Part shown: positions 28,315 to 33,374 of the stretch, piece after piece
Layout of the letters: the number at the start of each line of letters is the position of its first letter
Numbering within the stretch: the stretch's first letter is position 1
NCBI GenBank assembly: GCA_012517955.1
Contig: JAAYTW010000322.1
Coordinates: forward strand, 1 to 33,374
Source: Candidatus Zixiibacteriota bacterium
GTDB taxonomy: Bacteria; Zixibacteria; MSB-5A5; UBA10806; 4484-95
Length of the DNA stretch: 33,374 nucleotides
Reading direction: 5' to 3'
Program-made: the position numbers and the translations under genes
Notes under the pieces: generated by a model
Database searches by the model: none
The model's input: the letters and a program-made list of their open reading frames with translations, nothing else
What the model was told of the DNA's origin: nothing

Positions 28315-28733
28315 TCCTTCTTTAAATCCCGCCGGGATACGAATTTCGTTTTAATCGGCAATTTGGCGGCTGCCAGATTCAACGCTTTCTTGGCCGATTC
28401 CTCGGGCACGCCCTCAAGTTCAAACATCACCCGGCCCGGCTTGACGACCGCGACCCAGTATTCAGGCGCCCCTTTGCCTTTGCCCATCCTGGTTTCAGCT
28501 GGTTTTTTGGTGAATGGCTTGTCGGGGAAAATCCTTATCCAAACCTTTCCGCCTCTTTTAATGTATCTGGTCAATGCCACTCTGGCGGCTTCTATTTGCT
28601 TGTTTGTAATCCAGGCCGGTTCCATCGCCTTGAGACCGTATTCACCAAAATCAATATTTGAGCCGCGGATAGCCGCCCCACGACGCCGACCGCGTTGCTG
28701 CTTTCTGTACTTAACCCGTTTTGGAGCCAGCAT
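28311..28733 (-). CDS. rplP: 50S ribosomal protein L16
   Basis: [88 protein letters not shown]. Confidence 0.97.
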   Translation of the reverse strand: MLAPKRVKYRKQQRGRRRGAAIRGSNIDFGEYGLKAMEPAWITNKQIEAARVALTRYIKRGGKVWIRIFPDKPFTKKPAETRMGKGKGAPEYWVAVVKPGRVMFELEGVPEESAKKALNLAAAKLPIKTKFVSRRDLKKD

Positions 28734-28735
28734 AA

Positions 28736-29719
28736 TTACTTATTCTCCTCTTTATGATTCGATTTGTCGGCTTCCGGTTTTGCATGCGGCTGTCGATTAT
28801 CGCGCTGACCGCCCTCTTTTCGCGTCGGTCTATTATCGGGACGGGCGGAAGGTGCGCCGCCGCCGTCGGCGGAATGTTGCGACCGATCTAATGCCTTGGC
28901 CGATGGTTTCCTGGCGCCGCCCTGTTGGCGCCTCTGACCGCCGCGGCCCCCTTCACGGCGTTTCTGCCGGTCACCTTGAGAGTCGCCGGAACCGCGTCGT
29001 TCTCTGCGTTCGCCTTTTTGTTGTTGCTCGCCCGAAGCCGCCGGTTTCTTTTCATCGCCGCTTTCACCCAATAGCTTCGCATGAGCTTTCTCTTTGTCAA
29101 GAATTTCCCCGCGGCAGATCCAGACCTTTACGCCAATAGTCCCATAGGTCGTATTGGCGGTGGCTTGCGAATAATCAATATCGGCTCGTAACGTATGCAG
29201 AGGTACTCTTCCCTGATGATATTTTTCGGAACGAGCGATTTCAGCGCCGCCCAAGCGGCCGCTGCAAATAATCTTGATTCCTTCCGCGCCGCTTTTCATT
29301 GTTGTGGCAACGGATTTTTTCATGGCTCTACGGAAAGAAACGCGACCTTCAAGTTGACGAGCGATTTGTTGCGCGACCAAACTGGCGTCAGTTTCTGGTT
29401 TTTTAACCTCGATGATATTAAGCAAGATTTCCTTGCTCGTAAGCATCTGTAACTCTTCTTTGAGCTTGTCGACTTCCGCGCCTTTGCGACCAATCACGAT
29501 ACCTGGTTTAGCGGTATGAATATCGATAGTTACCTTTTTGGGAGCCCTCAGAATTTCGATATCGGCCACGCCGGCATGTTCCAAGCGCTTGTTCACATAA
29601 CGCCGGATAAGGATATCTTCCTGAAGCAATTCGGGAAAATTCTTAGCGGCAAACCAGCGGGATCGCCAACCTTTAATAATTCCCAGCCTTAATCCCAACG
29701 GATGAGTTTTCTGTCCCAC
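28736..29719 (-). CDS. rpsC: 30S ribosomal protein S3 with ~110-aa Arg/Gly/Gln-rich C-terminal extension
   Basis: [24 protein letters not shown]...[16 protein letters not shown] (KH)...[26 protein letters not shown]...[12 protein letters not shown], then low-complexity tail. Confidence 0.97.
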   Translation of the reverse strand: MGQKTHPLGLRLGIIKGWRSRWFAAKNFPELLQEDILIRRYVNKRLEHAGVADIEILRAPKKVTIDIHTAKPGIVIGRKGAEVDKLKEELQMLTSKEILLNIIEVKKPETDASLVAQQIARQLEGRVSFRRAMKKSVATTMKSGAEGIKIICSGRLGGAEIARSEKYHQGRVPLHTLRADIDYSQATANTTYGTIGVKVWICRGEILDKEKAHAKLLGESGDEKKPAASGEQQQKGERRERRGSGDSQGDRQKRREGGRGGQRRQQGGARKPSAKALDRSQHSADGGGAPSARPDNRPTRKEGGQRDNRQPHAKPEADKSNHKEENK

Positions 29720-30105
29720 TAAGCCTCCTTAACCTTCGCGGGGCTCTTCGCAACAACCGGCATCGTTTTTTCTGCCAGTATGATATTGATATGAGCCGTT
29801 CTTTTACGAATTCTATATGCCCTACCCATACCGACAGCCCGGATCCTTTTCAGCGTCGGACCACCATCGATATAAGCTTTCTTAACGTATAGGTTTTCCA
29901 CCTTTACTTTCGCCGATCCCTCACGGGAAATGGCGTTGGATGCCGCCGATTTCATGGTATTCAAAAGCGCCTGGCTGGCCGTTTTGGGAGTCAAACTAAG
30001 TATGTTCCTTGCCATCTCATAATCTTTCCCCCTGATAAGGGCGGCCACGCGACGAAGTTTCCGCGGCGACATTCTCACATATTTCGAGGTTGCTTTTACT
30101 TCCAT
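29719..30105 (-). CDS. rplV: 50S ribosomal protein L22
   Basis: [52 protein letters not shown]. Confidence 0.96.
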   Translation of the reverse strand: MEVKATSKYVRMSPRKLRRVAALIRGKDYEMARNILSLTPKTASQALLNTMKSAASNAISREGSAKVKVENLYVKKAYIDGGPTLKRIRAVGMGRAYRIRKRTAHINIILAEKTMPVVAKSPAKVKEA

Positions 30106-30116
30106 AACACCAATTC

Positions 30117-30407
30117 CTATTTCAAAGCGGTTGTGCGCTCGGTGATTTTGCCCGAGTGACCGCGGAATATCCGAGTCGGGGCGAATTCGCCAAGCTTGTG
30201 GCCAACCATATTTTCGGTAATATATACCGGAATAAACTTGTTGCCGTTATGGATGGCCAGCGTATGCCCCACGAATTCAGGCGATATCGTCGAACGGCGA
30301 GACCAAGTTTTTATTACGCGCTTTTCACCGCCGGCATTTAATGCTTCAATTTTCTTTCTCAAACTCGGATCTATGAAAGGTCCTTTTTTCAAAGACCTGG
30401 CCATCAA
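30117..30407 (-). CDS. rpsS: 30S ribosomal protein S19
   Basis: [19 protein letters not shown]...[51 protein letters not shown]. Confidence 0.97.
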   Translation of the reverse strand: MMARSLKKGPFIDPSLRKKIEALNAGGEKRVIKTWSRRSTISPEFVGHTLAIHNGNKFIPVYITENMVGHKLGEFAPTRIFRGHSGKITERTTALK

Positions 30408-30436
30408 TAACCTCCTGTCAAAATCCTACGACGATA

Positions 30437-31261
30437 TTATTTCCCACGTCTTTTTACTATCAATTTATCGGAAAGCTTCCGTTTCCTGGTTTTCAGACCC
30501 TTTGTATATTTACCCCAGGGGCTGCAGGATGGGCGACCGCCGGAAGCTTTGCCCTCGCCGCCACCCATAGGGTGATCGACCGGATTCATCGCCACGCCCC
30601 TAACGGACGGCCGAATTCCCAGCCAGCGAGACCTTCCAGCTTTGCCGATACTGATATTGATATTGTCAATATTGCTAACTTGACCGATTGTAGCGCGGCA
30701 ATTTTGTCTGAATAAGCGGACTTCACCCGAAGGAAGTCTGACATGCGCGAATTCTCCCTCTTTGGCCAGTATTTCAGCCATCGAACCAGCCGAACGCACG
30801 ATTTGACCCCCTTTACCTGGTTTTATCTCGATATTATGAATCTGCGTTCCGAGGGGCATCAAACCAATCGGCAGACAATTGCCGGGCTGGATTTCCAGCT
30901 GGTCGGTGGTTTTAATCGTATCGCCTACCTTCAAATTCAACGGAGCCACAATATAGCGCTTCTCGCCGTCCGCATAACTCAATAATGCGATTCTGGCGGT
31001 CCGATTGGGATCGTATTCAATCGAGACTACCCGGGCCGGTATTTCTTTTTTATCGCGCCTGAAATCGATAACGCGATACCGTTGCTTATGCCCGCCGCCT
31101 TTATGACGACAGGTGATAACTCCCTGATTATTGCGTCCGCCTTTTTTACGCATCGGCCTTAAAAGGCTTTTTTCCGGAACTGAACTGGTAATTTCGGCGA
31201 AATCCGAAACAGTCATCCAGCGGCGCCCGGGAGTAGTCGGTTTAAAACTTTTTATTCCCAT
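30437..31261 (-). CDS. rplB: 50S ribosomal protein L2
   Basis: [17 protein letters not shown]...[28 protein letters not shown]...[42 protein letters not shown]. Confidence 0.97.
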   Translation of the reverse strand: MGIKSFKPTTPGRRWMTVSDFAEITSSVPEKSLLRPMRKKGGRNNQGVITCRHKGGGHKQRYRVIDFRRDKKEIPARVVSIEYDPNRTARIALLSYADGEKRYIVAPLNLKVGDTIKTTDQLEIQPGNCLPIGLMPLGTQIHNIEIKPGKGGQIVRSAGSMAEILAKEGEFAHVRLPSGEVRLFRQNCRATIGQVSNIDNINISIGKAGRSRWLGIRPSVRGVAMNPVDHPMGGGEGKASGGRPSCSPWGKYTKGLKTRKRKLSDKLIVKRRGK

Positions 31262-31273
31262 TTTTCTTCAGCC

Positions 31274-31564
31274 TCAAACGTTCTCGAATATTTCGATTGA
31301 GTTCCCCTCTTTAAGCTTTATTATCGCTTTTTTCCATGAGGAACGCTTGCCTTCAAACCGACCGAGCCTTTTGGTTTTGCCTTTGACATTAACCGTTTTA
31401 ATATCGGTAACCTTCACGCCAAACGCGGTCTCGATCGCGTGTTTTATTTCGTGCTTATTTGCCAGGGGGTTAACCTTGAAGACGTACTTGTTTTCTTTTT
31501 CTTTTATGATAGTACTCTTCTCGGATAGAATGGCCTGGCTGATTATGTCTTTACTCGATTTCAA
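31274..31564 (-). CDS. rplW: 50S ribosomal protein L23
   Basis: ISQAILSEKSTIIKEKENKYVFKVNPLANKHEIKHAIETAFGVKVTDIKTVNVKGKTKRLGRFEGKRSSWKKAIIKL. Confidence 0.96.
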   Translation of the reverse strand: MKSSKDIISQAILSEKSTIIKEKENKYVFKVNPLANKHEIKHAIETAFGVKVTDIKTVNVKGKTKRLGRFEGKRSSWKKAIIKLKEGNSIEIFENV

Positions 31565-32196
31565 TTGGCAAATACCTCCTCGATTTTCTGCAACGCCTCC
31601 GGCGTTATCAGGACATATTCAGCCCACAGAAGATCGTACGGATTAACGAGGACGGATCGTTTATGTTCAAGCCATTTTATGTTGCGACAAGACATCGTAA
31701 GGTTTTCGTCGCGCCCTTCCGAAAGCAACAAGACCCTCTTATGATAGATATCTTGTTTTTTAAGAAAATCGGCAATCGCTTTTGAAGCCGGTTTATCAAG
31801 GTTCGGAAGTTCGACGACGCGGATGCAATCGGCCATCGCCTTATCCGAAAACGCCGAATACAAAGCGGCGCGTTTGAGCTTTTTCGGTATATGGCGATAC
31901 CAGTCTTTCGGGCTTGGACCCCAGGCTATACCTCCGCCCGTCCATATCGGAGAGGTGTTGGAACCCGCGCGGGCGCGGCCGGTGCCTTTTTGGCGCCACG
32001 GTTTTTTGCCGCCGCCGGATACGCCGGTTCGCGTTTTTGTCGATGAGTTGCCCTGCCGCTGGTTATTTAAATATTCTTTTACGAAGCTGTGAAGCAGATG
32101 AGCCTTGACTTCGCTATTAAACAACGGCCCCGCCAATTGTTTATTTTCTTTTACATTTCCCTGAGAATCATACACTTTCGCTTCAGCCATGGCCAC
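31561..32196 (-). CDS. rplD: 50S ribosomal protein L4
   Basis: RQGNSSTKTRTGVSGGGKKPWRQKGTGRARAGSNTSPIWTGGGIAWGPSPKDWYRHIPKKLKRAAL. Confidence 0.96.
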   Translation of the reverse strand: MAMAEAKVYDSQGNVKENKQLAGPLFNSEVKAHLLHSFVKEYLNNQRQGNSSTKTRTGVSGGGKKPWRQKGTGRARAGSNTSPIWTGGGIAWGPSPKDWYRHIPKKLKRAALYSAFSDKAMADCIRVVELPNLDKPASKAIADFLKKQDIYHKRVLLLSEGRDENLTMSCRNIKWLEHKRSVLVNPYDLLWAEYVLITPEALQKIEEVFAN

Positions 32197-32198
32197 CT

Positions 32199-32819
32199 CT
32201 ACGCTTTCACTATTTTCAAAAGGCCGCCAGGTTTCCCAGGGACGGCGCCCTTGACCATGATTAAATTGTGTTCCGCTTCAACCGCTTTTATCAACACATT
32301 ACGAGCGGTAACCTGCTGGTCGCCCATATGCCCAGCCATCCTCTGCCCTTTCCAGGTGCGGGATGGGTATGAAGAGGCTCCTACCGAACCAGGGGCGCGT
32401 AAACGGTCCGATTGGCCGTGCGTTTTGGGACCGCCGCGGAAATGATGCCTCCTGACGGCGCCCTGGAAACCCATTCCTTTGGACGTGCCGATTACCTTTA
32501 CCCTGTCTCCAGCCTCGAACACATCCACACCAAATTTATCGCCGATTTTGAATGAATCGGTCGAAGGCACACGGACCTCGCGGATATAACGACATGGCTC
32601 GATCCCCGCTTTTTTAAACTGCCCGGCCAAAGGTTTGGAGACCAGTTTTCGGCGGACCTGGCCGAATGCCAATCTTAAGGCATCATAACCGTCGCTGGCC
32701 CGCGATTTGACTTGAATGACCCAGTGTGGCTCCGACCTGATAACCGTAACCGGAACCATGTTGCCGTCGTCATCGAACACGCGGGTCATTCCAACTTTAA
32801 ACCCATAAAGAGTCTTCAT
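32199..32819 (-). CDS. rplC: 50S ribosomal protein L3
   Basis: YGFKVGMTRVFDDDGNMVPVTVI...GTSKGMGFQGAVRRHHFRGGPKTHGQSDRLRAPGSVGASSYPSRTWKGQRMAGHMG. Confidence 0.97.
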   Translation of the reverse strand: MKTLYGFKVGMTRVFDDDGNMVPVTVIRSEPHWVIQVKSRASDGYDALRLAFGQVRRKLVSKPLAGQFKKAGIEPCRYIREVRVPSTDSFKIGDKFGVDVFEAGDRVKVIGTSKGMGFQGAVRRHHFRGGPKTHGQSDRLRAPGSVGASSYPSRTWKGQRMAGHMGDQQVTARNVLIKAVEAEHNLIMVKGAVPGKPGGLLKIVKA

Positions 32820-32834
32820 TTTTTAGTCACACCC

Positions 32835-33143
32835 TTAAACTTTTATTTCCACATCTACGCCGGCCGGAAGGTCCAACCGCATTAGTGAATCAACCGTTTG
32901 TTGATTGGAATCGTAAATGTCTATCAGCCGCTTGTGAATTCGCGTTTCGAATTGCTCACGAGACTTCTTATCGACATGCGGCGAACGCAATACCGTATAT
33001 ACAGTACGTTTAGTTGGAAGAGGAACCGGGCCCGCGATTTTGGCGCCGGTCCTGGCCACCGTCCGAACTATTTCTTGCGCTGAACGATCCAGAGCTACGT
33101 GATCGTAAGCCTTTAATCTGATTCTAATCTTTTGACCTGCCAT
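32835..33143 (-). CDS. rpsJ: 30S ribosomal protein S10
   Basis: [76 protein letters not shown]. Confidence 0.97.
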   Translation of the reverse strand: MAGQKIRIRLKAYDHVALDRSAQEIVRTVARTGAKIAGPVPLPTKRTVYTVLRSPHVDKKSREQFETRIHKRLIDIYDSNQQTVDSLMRLDLPAGVDVEIKV

Positions 33144-33148
33144 AATTC

Positions 33149-33374
33149 CTACTCTAAAATTTCGCTGACGACGCCGGCGCCGACGGTGCGGCCGCCCTCG
33201 CGAATCGCAAACCGAAGCTCTTTCTCCATCGCAATCGGCGTAATCAGGGTTACTTCCATCTCCGTATTGTCCCCCGGCATCACCATCTCAACGCCAGGCG
33301 GCATCTTGATCGTGCCCGTAACATCCGTCGTCCTAAAATAAAATTGCGGACGATAACCATCAAAAAACGGCGTG
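33149..33374 (-). CDS. tuf: Elongation factor Tu, C-terminal fragment (5' end outside the window; not in ORF track)
   Basis: Own minus-strand translation: [74 protein letters not shown]. Confidence 0.97.
   Translation of the reverse strand, partial: TPFFDGYRPQFYFRTTDVTGTIKMPPGVEMVMPGDNTEMEVTLITPIAMEKELRFAIREGGRTVGAGVVSEILE

Noticed and set aside
28363-29139. 258-aa plus-strand ORF opposite rplP/rpsC
   Set aside because: Antisense to two unambiguous ribosomal protein genes; the open frame is explained by biased composition (GC-rich S3 tail). No recognisable domain.
1-33374. CRISPR arrays, tRNA/rRNA genes, transposases, phage genes, defence systems
   Set aside because: Looked for regular spaced repeats, tRNA-like cloverleaf/CCA patterns and transposase or nuclease motifs; none could be supported by eye. 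tRNAscan/Infernal runs would be decisive.

Overview
Bacterial chromosomal window. The right half (about 17.8-33.4 kb, minus strand) is a canonical tuf-S10-spc-alpha ribosomal protein cluster: tuf' > rpsJ ... secY > adk > map > infA > rpmJ ... rpoA > rplQ. It ends in a good rho-independent terminator. Further left on the minus strand are a nucleoside-salvage operon (deoB-cdd-deoA/pdp), tyrS-prfB, a four-gene small-protein operon (YIP1-like, DUF2752-like, deoxyribosyltransferase-like, FmdB-like), a CN-hydrolase, a CheY-like receiver, a TPM-domain protein, a PhaR/phasin-like protein and a 5'-partial view of a UbiB/ABC1 kinase. On the plus strand are rlmN, a PBP1A-type gene and a two-gene surface module. 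The ORF track misses the tuf fragment, the ubiB fragment, rpmJ (GTG start) and the frameshifted N-terminus of prfB; all four are supplied here. The most interesting item is the surface module at 5243-7926. It pairs a secreted LVIVD-type beta-propeller ending in a dockerin-like double repeat with a lipoprotein of cohesin-like character. That lipoprotein carries an internal CPxCG...CDxDG segment matching, without gaps, the zinc-binding LID of adenylate kinase. Other notable items are a textbook prfB +1 frameshift site, dockerin repeats identical in protein but recoded at 13 of 17 codons, covarying 28-bp perfect palindromes, and a ~110-aa disordered tail on ribosomal protein S3. The dockerin style and gene content suggest an FCB-group candidate lineage such as Zixibacteria, but this is inference only.
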